This document shows, one piece after another, positions 53,524-62,523 of a stretch of DNA of 64,000 nucleotides (within the stretch, counting starts at the first letter, position 1; every line of letters starts with the position of its first letter). Where the stretch lies: NCBI RefSeq assembly GCF_003332825.1, contig NZ_QIRF01000001.1, forward strand, positions 372,001-436,000, read 5' to 3'. This DNA is from Dyella sp. C9. Lineage in GTDB: Bacteria; Pseudomonadota; Gammaproteobacteria; Xanthomonadales; Rhodanobacteraceae. A program made the position numbers and the translations under genes. The notes below the pieces were generated by a model that saw only the letters and a list, made by a program, of their open reading frames with translations, did no database searches and had not been told where the DNA came from.

Positions 53524-55282
53524 TATCGGGTCGGTCGTTTCATGCGCTCCCGGTTCGATCCTCGTTGGCATCAAGGATCTGGCTACATTCGAGGAGAACA
53601 AGGACAAGCTCCAGATAGGCCGATTCTTGAAGATCGCGCAGGGCAATCATGACTACACCATCGCGACCATCCGTAACATTAAGGGCGCGACGACTCAGGA
53701 GGCGAATGGCGCGGTGGATTGGCAGTTCCAGGTTGAATGTCAGGCCATCGGAACTCTTGTCGATGGCAAGAGCTTTGATCGCGGTAGTCTGTTGCTGCCG
53801 GTTCCAACGGAGTTGGCCTTCGTAGCAGATGAAGAAACACTGGCAAGGCTGTTCGATGCCGATGCGGAGTACGACTTCCCGCTGGGCACACTATCGATGA
53901 ATAAAAACACTGTGCTGAAGGTCAGTGGCGACAAATTCTTCAGCAAACACATTGCAGTTGTCGGCTCGACTGGCTCGGGAAAATCCTGCGCGGTCGCTAG
54001 GGTCTTGCAGGATATCGTCGGGATCCAGGGCAAGCAGAACATAAATGTTGCCGCGCAGAACAATTCACACTTGGTCATATTCGATCTGCATGACGAATAT
54101 ACGGCCGCTTTTACGCTTCCGGAAGATCAGAGCTTTACTCTGAATAGGCTGGATATCGACACGCTTCGTCTGCCTTATTGGCTCATGAACTCAGAGGAGC
54201 TCGAAAGCATCTTCATAGAGAGCAATGAGTCGAACTCCCACAATCAGGTCAGTCAATTCAAGCACGCTGTTGTCCGGAACAAAGAGAGGCACAACCCTGA
54301 CATACCCAATGTCACCTATGACACGCCGGTCTACTTCTCGATACGTGAGGTCTATAACTACATCGAGAACATGAACCGTGAGGTCATTGGTAGGCTTGAG
54401 GGAGAGGACCGACCCAAGTTGTCAGACGGCACACTGGTCAACGACCGTGGCCAACACTACTTCGAAAAGCTGTGTACGTTTGTACAGCCTTCGACCGCCA
54501 ACGCTAGCAAAGCGACCAACGGTCCGTTCAATGGGGAATTCAACAGGTTCACCTCTAGGCTAGAGGCAAAGTTGGCGGACAAACGTCTGAAGTTTCTATT
54601 GGACGCCAAGAAGGAGGATGGTGCTAGCTTTGAAACCAAGGACTTCGATGTACTGATGCGTCAGTTCTTGGGCTATCTGGATCGCTCGAATGTGACCATT
54701 GTGGATTTGAGCGGCATACCTTTTGAAGTGCTAAGCATTACGGTCAGTTTGGTCTCGCGTCTTATTTTCGATTTCTGTTTTCACTATTCAAAGATGCGGC
54801 ATGCAGCGGGTGTGCTCAATGATGTTCCTGTCATGCTTGTATGCGAAGAGGCCCACAACTACGTGCCGCGGAACAATGACGCAGCGTATCGCGCTTCTCG
54901 GAAGTCGTTGGAACGGATAGCTAAGGAAGGGCGCAAGTATGGCCTTAGCCTTATGGTTGTGAGCCAGCGCCCATCAGAGGTATCCGAAACGATATTCGCC
55001 CAGTGCAACAACTTTATCTCGTTACGCTTGACGAACGACGCGGACCAGAACTACGTGCGTCGCTTGTTTCCTGACAATTCGAGCGCGCTTACTGATGTGT
55101 TGCCAAATTTGACGGCTGGCGAATGTGTTGTGGTTGGTGATGCTGTTCTCTTGCCGGCCATTGTCAAAATGCCGCTCCCTGATCCTCAGCCGCATTCACA
55201 GAGCGTCAAAGTGCACAACGAGTGGCGAGAGAAGTGGAGAGAAGTCGCCTTTGAGGATGTGATTGCGAGATGGCGCAAGTAG
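53510..55282 (+). CDS. HerA-type hexameric ATPase/DNA translocase
   Basis: 590 residues. The amino part (about 1-100, GSVVSCAPGSILVGIKD) fits a HAS-barrel; then the RecA-like core with Walker A GSTGSGKS at 152-159, Walker B in VPVMLVCEEAHNYVPR near 440-452 and a sensor/arginine region in SLMVVSQRPSEV near 480-490. AGGG lies 7 bases before the ATG at 53510, within the preceding gene; a GTG at 53507 and an ATG at 53516 are alternatives. The overlap implies coupled synthesis with the nuclease, as expected for partners of a single complex. The stop is followed 61 bp later by the convergent integrase gene. Confidence 0.88.
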   Translation: MSMNNIGSVVSCAPGSILVGIKDLATFEENKDKLQIGRFLKIAQGNHDYTIATIRNIKGATTQEANGAVDWQFQVECQAIGTLVDGKSFDRGSLLLPVPTELAFVADEETLARLFDADAEYDFPLGTLSMNKNTVLKVSGDKFFSKHIAVVGSTGSGKSCAVARVLQDIVGIQGKQNINVAAQNNSHLVIFDLHDEYTAAFTLPEDQSFTLNRLDIDTLRLPYWLMNSEELESIFIESNESNSHNQVSQFKHAVVRNKERHNPDIPNVTYDTPVYFSIREVYNYIENMNREVIGRLEGEDRPKLSDGTLVNDRGQHYFEKLCTFVQPSTANASKATNGPFNGEFNRFTSRLEAKLADKRLKFLLDAKKEDGASFETKDFDVLMRQFLGYLDRSNVTIVDLSGIPFEVLSITVSLVSRLIFDFCFHYSKMRHAAGVLNDVPVMLVCEEAHNYVPRNNDAAYRASRKSLERIAKEGRKYGLSLMVVSQRPSEVSETIFAQCNNFISLRLTNDADQNYVRRLFPDNSSALTDVLPNLTAGECVVVGDAVLLPAIVKMPLPDPQPHSQSVKVHNEWREKWREVAFEDVIARWRK

Positions 55283-55343
55283 GACTTCGATGACGAGAGT
55301 AGACCAGCATCCCACTTCGGGTGCCGGTCTACTTCGACGGGGC

Positions 55344-56603
55344 TTAGCGCCCTATGATTTCCTTCAGACGAGATTCCCAAAGCGAAAGAGCCTTTCGTTT
55401 TAGGCTGTCGTAAGTGTGGCGGTCATAGATCTTGGTTGCGCCAGATTCCACATGGTTCAATAGCCGCTTCACTGCCTCGCGCGATTCCATCAGCTCGCCG
55501 ACGTTCGTGGCGACCGTGCGGCGATAGTCATGCGGTGAGAACGGTTCGATCTGCTGAAGAACGGAATCTGTCTTCCGGAGCACTTTGATAGAGTTTGTGA
55601 TCCAGTCTGGATGAATCGGTCCTGGCTGAGCACCAGCATGAAGGCCACGGTTCTTGTCGCTCCAGAATACGTGCGTCCTGTCGCCATTGATGGAACGCAT
55701 CTTCGCAAGTTCCGCCAGCGCCATCTCCGTGAGAGGCACGGTCTGAGCTACACCGTTCTTGGTCTTTGACCCAGGTATGGTCCAGAGGTTCTTCGCGAGG
55801 TCGATCTCCTGCCATTCCATTCCGGCGACTTCAGATCGGCGCTGAGCGGTGATCAGCAGCATGCGATGTGCCGACCTTATTGTCTGAGTCGGGAGGCGGT
55901 CGAATGCGCGCCAAATGGACCGGATTTCTTCCGACGTCAGGACGCGGGAGCGACTAACCTCCTTCTTTGCGCGAATTCCGCCGCAGGGGTTCACCTCAGT
56001 CCTCTCGTGCTCAATTGCGAAATTGAACATCTTGGAGACAACTGCCCGCAGACGGTTGGCTGCTACTTGGCCGCCACGCCGGCGCTTCTGGCCGAGTGTT
56101 GCCTGTTCCTCTTCGGGTGTTGGAGCCTGCTTGGAGAGGAGCATCTCTTGGAGTTCTCGGCGAGTAATCGACGTGATATCCCGGTCCGCAAAGCGTGGGA
56201 GGAAGTCTCGTTGTAGGTGACCACGATCTCCTTTGCCGCCGTCACTTTTGGAGGAGGCATGGAGTCGAAGGTAGTCATCGACAAGCTGGCGGCCCGTATA
56301 TATAGCTACGGACGGAACAGGGGCGGGCTCACTGATACGGGCCGGAGTCGAAATGCCAATTGCTAGTGCGCGTGCTTTGTCACGCGCATTGTGGGGCGTC
56401 AACTCCAGGGAAGAGCCCAGTTTGATGTACTCAACTTTCCCGGAATGGCCGTTTCGTTTGATGAAGTAATAGACCTTCGATGTCTGACCGACTCGGAGCG
56501 CCAAGCTCGGCATCTCCGTGTCGTGATAGATGGTTCGGCCTTTGGCTGACTGGGCAAAGGGGAGGGCTTCGATCGACGTCTTGTTGAACTTAAGTTTTGG
56601 CAC
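55344..56603 (-). CDS. int: P4-type tyrosine recombinase (integrase)
   Basis: Integrates and excises the island at tRNA-Lys. 419 residues: DUF4102-like arm-binding amino domain (MPKLKFNKTSIEALPF...LALRVG), a core-binding domain, then the catalytic domain with Arg in LLITAQRRSEVAGM, Lys in GSKTKNGVAQ, His-x-x-Arg in PHDYRRT, a second His in LLNHVE and the nucleophile Tyr in KIYDRHTYD. The start is a GTG (56603) with only a weak ribosome-binding site, inside the arm of a perfect 8-bp inverted repeat region. The gene points away from attR toward the defence pair. Confidence 0.95.
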   Translation of the reverse strand: MPKLKFNKTSIEALPFAQSAKGRTIYHDTEMPSLALRVGQTSKVYYFIKRNGHSGKVEYIKLGSSLELTPHNARDKARALAIGISTPARISEPAPVPSVAIYTGRQLVDDYLRLHASSKSDGGKGDRGHLQRDFLPRFADRDITSITRRELQEMLLSKQAPTPEEEQATLGQKRRRGGQVAANRLRAVVSKMFNFAIEHERTEVNPCGGIRAKKEVSRSRVLTSEEIRSIWRAFDRLPTQTIRSAHRMLLITAQRRSEVAGMEWQEIDLAKNLWTIPGSKTKNGVAQTVPLTEMALAELAKMRSINGDRTHVFWSDKNRGLHAGAQPGPIHPDWITNSIKVLRKTDSVLQQIEPFSPHDYRRTVATNVGELMESREAVKRLLNHVESGATKIYDRHTYDSLKRKALSLWESRLKEIIGR

Positions 56604-56605
56604 GC

Positions 56606-56637
56606 TAACACCGTTATCTTTTTTTGCTTCGGTGTTA
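56606..56637. promoter_or_regulatory. Inverted repeat at the integrase promoter and leader
   Basis: TAACACCG (56606-56613) and CGGTGTTA (56630-56637) are exact reverse complements, 16 bp apart. They lie between the predicted transcription start and the GTG start codon. They could be an operator or a leader hairpin limiting integrase synthesis. Confidence 0.5.
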
Positions 56638-56642
56638 CTTAT

Positions 56643-56671
56643 GTTATGCAGCCATCCACTTAGCCATTCAA
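56643..56671 (-). promoter_or_regulatory. Candidate sigma-70 promoter of the integrase gene
   Basis: On the minus strand TTGAAT (56671-56666) and CATAAC (56648-56643) are 17 bp apart. Confidence 0.5.
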
Positions 56672-56764
56672 CTTTTTTTCAATTATTTTTGCGATTTGGA
56701 ACTTGGTAGAACTAGAGGGAAGTGGTGCGACAACCTGCCGCACCTTTAGGCGGCGATTGCTGTT

Positions 56765-56959
56765 CTACACAGTTCTATTTGAGATTCTGCGCATCGCATC
56801 CATGAGTTCGTTGTACGTGGAAAGGCTCATGAGAACGATGGCCTTCTGTCCCTTGGGGTCGTTCTTCCTGGCTATGACGGTGATGTCGCGATTCTTCTCA
56901 GCCTGGTTGCAGACTTTCCTAAGATGTCTTTTGGCATAAGCGAAGCTGACTACCTGCAT
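56765..56959 (-). CDS. Phd/YefM-like antitoxin, no toxin gene visible
   Basis: 64 residues beginning MQVVSFAYAKRHLRKVCNQA and continuing with VIARKNDPKGQKAIVLMSLSTYNELMDAM, the DNA-binding and dimerisation fold of Phd/YefM antitoxins. The usual C-terminal toxin-binding tail is nearly absent (only RRISNRTV follows). GGAG lies 5 bases before the ATG. No RelE/Doc/Fic-like frame lies next to it, so it is an orphan or a free-standing repressor. It may regulate the integrase, which is next on the same strand. Confidence 0.72.
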   Translation of the reverse strand: MQVVSFAYAKRHLRKVCNQAEKNRDITVIARKNDPKGQKAIVLMSLSTYNELMDAMRRISNRTV

Positions 56960-56999
56960 GCTGTCTCCATTTTGCTTGAGCTACTTAACATTCGAGCAT

Positions 57000-57035
57000 T
57001 TGACTAATACGGGTCGGAATTTGATATTTAGTCAA
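57000..57035. repeat. 8-bp inverted repeat upstream of the antitoxin-like gene
   Basis: TTGACTAA (57000-57007) and TTAGTCAA (57028-57035) are exact reverse complements, 40 bp before the antitoxin ATG; a plausible operator for the Phd-like protein or an integrase site. Confidence 0.45.
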
Positions 57036-57097
57036 TTGCATTAGGCTAATTCGTGGCAAACGACCGATTAGAACATGGTGGAACTCGATCTATTTTT

Positions 57098-57113
57098 CGT
57101 GGAACTGCAGGGA
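57098..57113 (+). repeat. Right arm-type repeat of the island
   Basis: CGTGGAACTGCAGGGA, 74 bp inside attR; one base differs from the left copy at 52025. Related GTGGAACT and GTAGAACTAGAGGGA sequences occur at 57079 and 56706. Confidence 0.65.
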
Positions 57114-57187
57114 AGCTAAATACAGCTAAATCGGTGATTTTAAAAGATTGACGCCTTATGTAATTGATATTTAGAATATGAGCCTGC

Positions 57188-57236
57188 GACTCTTAATCAA
57201 TTGGTCGTAAGTTCGAATCTTACACGGCCCACCAAT
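57188..57236 (+). repeat. attR: 49-bp direct repeat of the tRNA-Lys 3' half
   Basis: Exact copy of 51907-51955. Only the 3' part of the tRNA is present here, so it is not a functional gene but the relic of the original tRNA end. Confidence 0.93.
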
Positions 57237-57241
57237 ACCAA

Positions 57242-57271
57242 AGGCACCTGATGAAAATCAGGTGCCTTTTT
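57242..57271 (+). terminator. Original tRNA-Lys terminator, now beyond attR
   Basis: AGGCACCTGAT-GAAA-ATCAGGTGCCT hairpin with TTTTCTTTG. Its outer pairs and tail are identical to those of the terminator inside attL. Confidence 0.85.
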
Positions 57272-57342
57272 CTTTGTGCGCGGTGACCCGGGGCGTGGAT
57301 GTCGACGGGATCGCTTGTCCGCATGCGGGGCGGCTTGTGCTG

Positions 57343-58590
57343 CTAGAAACTCACCGGATCCCGCAGCAGTGGGCAGGTCATGCAGTGGCCGCCGCCGCGG
57401 CCGCGGCCGAGTTCGGCGCCGACGATGGTGATGACTTCGACGCCTTGCTTGCGCAACAGGGTGTTGCTGGTGGTGTTGCGATCGTAGGCGATCACCACGC
57501 CGGGTGACAGCGCCACCAGGTTGTTGCCGCTGTCCCATTGCTGGCGTTCGGAGGCGTAGTGGTCGCCGCCGGTGGACACCACCCGCAGCTTCTTCAGCCC
57601 CAACGCTTCGGCGACCACGTCGGTAAAGCTGCCTTTTTCACGAAACACCTCGAAGCCCGGCATCTTGTCGGCAGGCCGCAGGGAGAAGGTGACGATCTGG
57701 TCGACGATCGGCGGAAACACCGTGACCAGGTCGCGATCCGCGAAGGTGAACACGGTATCGAGGTGCATGGCCGAGCGCAGCTTGGGCATCGCGGCGACGA
57801 CGACGCGGTTGGCGGCCTTGGCCGCGAACAGGGATGTCGCGAGCTGGCTGATGGCCGTGCGCGAAGTGCGCTCGCTCATGCCGATCAATACCACGCCATT
57901 GCCGACAGGCATGACGTCGCCACCTTCAAGCGTGGCGCTGCCATGGTCCACGGTGGGGTCGCCAAACCATATCTTGATACCGCCTTCGGCGAAGGAGGGG
58001 GGGAACCGGTAGATGCACGACAGCAGGATGGTTTCCTCGTGCCGCGCGGGCCAATACAGCGGATTGTGGGTGACTCCGCCGTAGATCCAGCACGAGGTGT
58101 CGCGCGTGTACAAGGTGTTGGGCAGCGGGGGCAGCAGGTAGTCCACCAGTTCGGGCGAATCGCGCACGGTCTTCAGCACGCTGCCGCCGATCTCCCTGGG
58201 GAGTTCCAGCGGCGACAGGCCCCCGATCAGGATCTCGGCGAGTTCGCGCGATGGCAGTTCCTCGAGATAGGCGCGCGTATCGGCCATCAGCCCCAGGCCC
58301 ACCTCGTTGGGGTTGATCTGCTGGTCGAGCAGCCAGCGCCGTGCCTCGGGAATGTCCATCGCCTCGGTGAGCAGGTTGTGCATTTCCAGCACTTCCACGC
58401 CTCGGTCGCGCATCTTGGACATGAAGTCGAAGTGGTCGCGCTTGGCGTTCTCTACCCATAGCACGTCGTCGAACAGCAGGCGGTCGCAATTGGTGGGGGT
58501 GAGCCGGCTATGCGCCAGTCCCGGCGCGCAGACCAGCACGCGGTGCAGCTGGCCGACTTCGGAGTGCACGCCAAACGAGGCAGTGTCCAC
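57343..58590 (-). CDS. arcA: Arginine deiminase
   Basis: Arginine to citrulline and ammonia, for energy or acid resistance. 415 residues; blocks [55 protein letters not shown] and the nucleophile Cys in [15 protein letters not shown] near the end. The start is taken as GTG 58590 because AAGGAG lies 7 bases upstream; an ATG 54 bp earlier has no such site. arcD lies upstream in the same transcript. arcB and arcC are not here. Confidence 0.95.
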   Translation of the reverse strand: MDTASFGVHSEVGQLHRVLVCAPGLAHSRLTPTNCDRLLFDDVLWVENAKRDHFDFMSKMRDRGVEVLEMHNLLTEAMDIPEARRWLLDQQINPNEVGLGLMADTRAYLEELPSRELAEILIGGLSPLELPREIGGSVLKTVRDSPELVDYLLPPLPNTLYTRDTSCWIYGGVTHNPLYWPARHEETILLSCIYRFPPSFAEGGIKIWFGDPTVDHGSATLEGGDVMPVGNGVVLIGMSERTSRTAISQLATSLFAAKAANRVVVAAMPKLRSAMHLDTVFTFADRDLVTVFPPIVDQIVTFSLRPADKMPGFEVFREKGSFTDVVAEALGLKKLRVVSTGGDHYASERQQWDSGNNLVALSPGVVIAYDRNTTSNTLLRKQGVEVITIVGAELGRGRGGGHCMTCPLLRDPVSF

Positions 58591-58603
58591 GTCGTTCTCC
58601 TTT

Positions 58604-60025
58604 TCAAAGGGCAAGCAGGCCGGTGTGGAGTCCCCATAGCGCAAACAGCGCGGCCGCGGCGATGAGAGCGAAGATCAGGCTTTCCACACCTACGAAGATG
58701 GGCTCCCGACGCTCCCTGCGCGCAATGGCGAACAGCACCACGCCCGGTGCGTAGAGCAGCAGCGACAGCAGCAGGTGCTCGAGTCCGCCCGCATAGACGA
58801 GCCATAGGCTGTAGAGCACGGCGACGCCGGAAACGAGGGTGTCGCGGCGACGCGCCCGGGGTTCGCCCTGGTAGGTTTCGCCGCGCACGGCGAGCAACAG
58901 GCCGTAGCCGGCGGAGAACAGGTAGGGAATGAGGCTCATCGACGCCGCCAGCATCACCAGGCTGGTGTAGGTGCTGGCGTTGAAGAAGGTCCACACCAGG
59001 AACAGCTGGATCACGCCGTTGGTCATCCATAGCGCGGCGGCGGGCGCCTTGCGGGTGTTCTCGCGCGCCAGGAACGAGGGCATGGTGCCATCGCCACCCG
59101 CGGCGAACAGCACTTCGGCGCAGAACAGCACCCAGGCCAGCAAGGCGCCGAGCACCGACACGATCATGCCGACGATGATCAGCGTGGCGCCCCATGGCCC
59201 GACCAGCGACTGCAGCACGTAGGCCATGGACGGATTGCGCAGGCCGGCCAGCTCCGGCTGCTGCATCACTCCCATCGACAACAGGTTCACCAGCACCAGC
59301 AGGCACAGCACCGAGAGAAAGCCGATCACCGTGGCCTTGCCCACATCCGAACGTTTTGCCGCGCGCCGCGAATAGATGCTGGCGCCCTCGATGCCGATGA
59401 ACACCCACACGGTGATCAGCATCATGCCGCGCAGCTGGTGCATCAGCGAGCCGAGCTCCACCGTGCCCCACAGGTCGCCACGGAAGATGTCCAGACGGAA
59501 AGCGATGGCGGCGATGATCAGGAACACGATGATAGGCACCAGCTTGGCCACCGTGACGATGGTGTTGACCACGGCAGCCTGGCGCACGCCGCGCAGGATC
59601 ATCGCGTGCATGGCCCACAGCAATACGGACGAGCCGATCAGCGCCGCCACGGTGTTGCCCTCGCCGAACATCGGCAGGAAGTGGCCGAGGCCGCTGAAGA
59701 TCAGCACGAGGTAGCTGACGTTGCCCAGCAGCGAGCTCACCCAGTAGCCCCAGGCCGAGGAGAAGCCCATGTAAGGGCCGAACCCGGCGCGTGCGTAGGC
59801 GTAGACACCGGTATCCAGATGGGGCTTGCGTATGGCCAGGGTCTGGAACACGAAGGCCAGCATCAGCATGCCGGTGCCGCTGATCAGCCATCCGATGATG
59901 GCCGCACCGGCACCCGAGCTCTGCGCGATGTTCTGCGGCAAGGAAAAGATGCCGGCGCCCACCATCGAGCCGATGACCAGGGCAATCAGTGGTGCCAGAC
60001 CGAGTCCTGTGTTCTTGGCTTCCAT
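58604..60025 (-). CDS. arcD: Arginine/ornithine antiporter-type APC permease
   Basis: 473 residues, about 12 membrane helices. Amino end [25 protein letters not shown] is the APC substrate loop; [22 protein letters not shown] and [17 protein letters not shown] fit the basic amino acid/polyamine antiporter group. Linked to arcA (13 bp gap), which supports arginine uptake with ornithine or citrulline export. The start MEAKNTG at 60025 has AAGG upstream; the longer frame to 60193 is Arg-rich shadow. Confidence 0.92.
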   Translation of the reverse strand: MEAKNTGLGLAPLIALVIGSMVGAGIFSLPQNIAQSSGAGAAIIGWLISGTGMLMLAFVFQTLAIRKPHLDTGVYAYARAGFGPYMGFSSAWGYWVSSLLGNVSYLVLIFSGLGHFLPMFGEGNTVAALIGSSVLLWAMHAMILRGVRQAAVVNTIVTVAKLVPIIVFLIIAAIAFRLDIFRGDLWGTVELGSLMHQLRGMMLITVWVFIGIEGASIYSRRAAKRSDVGKATVIGFLSVLCLLVLVNLLSMGVMQQPELAGLRNPSMAYVLQSLVGPWGATLIIVGMIVSVLGALLAWVLFCAEVLFAAGGDGTMPSFLARENTRKAPAAALWMTNGVIQLFLVWTFFNASTYTSLVMLAASMSLIPYLFSAGYGLLLAVRGETYQGEPRARRRDTLVSGVAVLYSLWLVYAGGLEHLLLSLLLYAPGVVLFAIARRERREPIFVGVESLIFALIAAAALFALWGLHTGLLAL

Positions 60026-60282
60026 CGCCGCGTCGCCTTGTGAGGTCCGGGGCCCGCTGGCTCCCGTCGCGTGGCTTGTTCCCGCCATGCGATCGCTCGA
60101 TGTGCTCCGGTGGCCGGATGCGGGCGGACGCAGGACGGGGCGGTCAAAACTTGCCTGGCGGACCCTCGCCGTACGGCCCGATGGTCGAGTCACTGCGCTG
60201 GTCGGTCACCGGCAAACGGCTGGGATGGTGCTGGGCCGCGGGTGAAGCAGCTGTGATTCCCGCGGCTGCAGAGAAGAGGGCG

Positions 60283-60702
60283 TCAGTGGCGCGAGGTGTC
60301 CGTGACGCGACAGATCACGCCGCCCATCGGGTTGAACGAGAACTCCAGGTTGCCGTCCTGCACGACCCAGTGGTTGTCGTCGGACAGGCGATTGAACAGC
60401 TCGCGTGCCTGTTGCTGCGACATGCCGGTGGTGGCGACCAGCAGTTCGGTGCATGCCGGTGTGCCGGATGCGACCGACGCCATGGCCATCCAGCTGTGCT
60501 CACTGGGATAGTAGGTCACCCATATGCCGGTTCCCGTGCGCAGGATGTTGGGCCCGCCCACGGCTTCAAGGCGCAGTTCGGGCTGCGGAACATCGGCGTT
60601 CCATTTTTTTGCGACCTCGTTCGGGTCGGTGGCGATCGTGTGTTTGTTGCCGCAGCCGGCAAGCACTGCAGTGATGGCGAGCATGGCGATGGTGCGCTTC
60701 AT
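60283..60702 (-). CDS. Small hypothetical lipoprotein
   Basis: 139 residues. Lipobox LAGC at Cys17 after MKRTIAMLAITAV; GGGAGG lies 5 bases before the ATG. The mature part contains VTYYPSEHSWMAMASVASGTPACTELLVATTG and CRVTDTSRH at the end, with two further cysteines that could pair. I do not recognise the family. It lies 26 bp downstream of the SDR gene on the same strand. Confidence 0.8.
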   Translation of the reverse strand: MKRTIAMLAITAVLAGCGNKHTIATDPNEVAKKWNADVPQPELRLEAVGGPNILRTGTGIWVTYYPSEHSWMAMASVASGTPACTELLVATTGMSQQQARELFNRLSDDNHWVVQDGNLEFSFNPMGGVICRVTDTSRH

Positions 60703-60728
60703 CGATCCTCCCGTGGATGGATACTCGT

Positions 60729-61529
60729 TCAGGCGTACTGCATTTTTATGGTCATGCCGCCGTCGACCACCAAGGATTGTCCGGTGATGAAGCCGGCCTG
60801 GGTCGAGAGCAGGTAGACCGCAAGATGGCCGATGTCCTCGGGCGTGCCGACGCGTCCGGCCGGATGCTGCGCGTGGTCGCGCCGGCTCAGCCGTGGGGCG
60901 CTGCGCTCGGCGGGCTTGCGCCATGCATCGGTGGCGATCCAGCCGGGCAGGATCGCGTTGACGCGCACGCGGGGCCCGGCACTGACGGCCAGCGCATGCG
61001 TGAAGGCCACCAGGCCACCCTTGGTGGCCGCATACGCCTCGGTGTCGGGTTCGGACTGCAGGGCACGCGTGGAGGCGATGTTGACGATGGCGCCGCCGGC
61101 GTCCTTCAGGGCGGGCAGGGCGTGCTTGCAGCACAGGAAGGGGCCGGTGAGGTTGGTGGCCAGGTAGCGGTTCCAGTCGGCAAGCTCGAGCGCTTCGAGC
61201 GGCGCGACATGCGGGTGGGCGATGCCGGCGTTGTTGACCAGTCCATCGATGCGGCCATGGCGCTTGAGCGCGAGAGCCACCCAGCGGCTGATGCTGGCAT
61301 CCCGCGCCACGTCGAGCGTGGCGAAGGTGGCGCGCGGGCCCACCGACCATTCGGCCAGGCAGGCCTTGCCGGCGTCGGCGTCCAGGTCGCCGATCACCAC
61401 GCTGCCGCCGGCGCCCAGCACCGCCTGCGCGATACCGCGCCCGATGCCCTGGGCACCTCCCGTCACCAGCACCACCTTGCCCTGCAGGGGCAGCGGTTGC
61501 AGGGGCGTGATGGCAGGGGCTTGAGTCAT
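60729..61529 (-). CDS. Short-chain dehydrogenase/reductase
   Basis: 266-residue NAD(P)-dependent SDR. Cofactor motif VTGGAQGIGRGIA, then GRIDGLVNNAGIAHP, catalytic Ser in IVNIASTRAL, Tyr and Lys in AYAATKGGL, and the C-terminal GFITGQSLVVDGGM. An acidic residue after the second strand (GDLDAD) favours NAD. AAGGA precedes the ATG at 61529. The substrate is unknown. Confidence 0.93.
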   Translation of the reverse strand: MTQAPAITPLQPLPLQGKVVLVTGGAQGIGRGIAQAVLGAGGSVVIGDLDADAGKACLAEWSVGPRATFATLDVARDASISRWVALALKRHGRIDGLVNNAGIAHPHVAPLEALELADWNRYLATNLTGPFLCCKHALPALKDAGGAIVNIASTRALQSEPDTEAYAATKGGLVAFTHALAVSAGPRVRVNAILPGWIATDAWRKPAERSAPRLSRRDHAQHPAGRVGTPEDIGHLAVYLLSTQAGFITGQSLVVDGGMTIKMQYA

Positions 61530-61698
61530 GCTGATGTCCTTCGGCTGGGGCTGGAGCGGACTGTGCCGCCTGCATAGGCTAATGGCCATAGTGCCTTCGT
61601 GAATTTGCGCCATCGCCGGAGCCGGCGCGATAGTGTGGGCAGGGCTGTTGGCGTCATCGGGCGCCGGCGGGCATACCTGCAACCAGGAGTGCGGCACC

Positions 61699-62523
61699 GT
61701 GCACATGCACCCGACCATCCAAGCCATGGCAACGCAGGCGTCCGGTTGGCCCGGCATCCGGGGCATGCTGCGCGCGAATTACGAGCGGCGCTTCCTTGCG
61801 CATGCCTCGACCATGCAGAACCTCTATCGCGGCGTGTTCCCAACCTTCGCCCAGGCGCAGGCGAGTATTCCGGCCTCGCGGCCGCAGGGGTACGACAATG
61901 CCGAGTCGGCGTCGTTCTACCGCGAGCGCACGCGCCGCGTATTCCTCAACGACTATCCGATGATGTGGTGGCTGAACACGCTGTTCGATGCGGGCAGCCG
62001 TTCGGTCTTCGATCTGGGTGGCCACATCGGCATTGCCTACTATGGCTACCAGCGTTTCCTGCGCTATCCCGATGGCTTGCGTTGGCAGGTGCTGGATGTG
62101 CCTGCCGTGATGCAGGCCGGCGCGACCTGGGCCGCCAAGAACGACAGCCTGGGCCGCCTGGGCTTCACCGGGCGGCGCGAAGACGCCGATGGCGTGGACA
62201 TCTTCTTCGCCGCGGGCTCGCTGCAGTACCTCGACTACACGCTGGCCGAACTGCTGGCATCGCTGTCGCGGCGGCCGCCGCACCTGCTGTTGAACTCCGT
62301 GCCGATCCACGTGCGCGAAACCTACTTCACGGTGCAGAACACCGGCGTGTCGTGCTGTCCGTACCGGGTGACCGCGGAGCGCGAATTCATCGATGGCCTG
62401 GCCGCGCTCGGCTATCGCCTGCGCGATCGCTGGGAAAACACCGATCGTCGCTGCGATATTCCGTTCTATCCGGAGCACTCGCTGGATCGCTATTTCGGCT
62501 TCTACTTCAGCCGCGAAGCCTGA
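61699..62523 (+). CDS. TIGR04325-type putative methyltransferase
   Basis: 274 residues. SAM-site region SVFDLGGHIGIAYYGYQRFL near residues 120-140, followed by VDIFFAAGSLQYLDYTLAELL, which is the layout of the TIGR04325 methyltransferase family, often found near polysaccharide genes. The GTG at 61699 has AGGAG 9 bases upstream; ATG 61705 is also possible. The exopolysaccharide locus starts about 300 bp downstream on the same strand. Acceptor unknown. Confidence 0.72.
   Translation: MHMHPTIQAMATQASGWPGIRGMLRANYERRFLAHASTMQNLYRGVFPTFAQAQASIPASRPQGYDNAESASFYRERTRRVFLNDYPMMWWLNTLFDAGSRSVFDLGGHIGIAYYGYQRFLRYPDGLRWQVLDVPAVMQAGATWAAKNDSLGRLGFTGRREDADGVDIFFAAGSLQYLDYTLAELLASLSRRPPHLLLNSVPIHVRETYFTVQNTGVSCCPYRVTAEREFIDGLAALGYRLRDRWENTDRRCDIPFYPEHSLDRYFGFYFSREA

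Noticed and set aside
55186..55380. Small leftward gene between herA and the integrase
   Set aside because: Overlaps the end of herA antisense, without a ribosome-binding site or protein features.
57188..57236. Second tRNA-Lys gene
   Set aside because: Only the 3' half is present; it is the right attachment repeat of the island.
60026..60282. ANR/FNR box upstream of arcDA
   Set aside because: No TTGAT-N4-ATCAA sequence was found in this interval.
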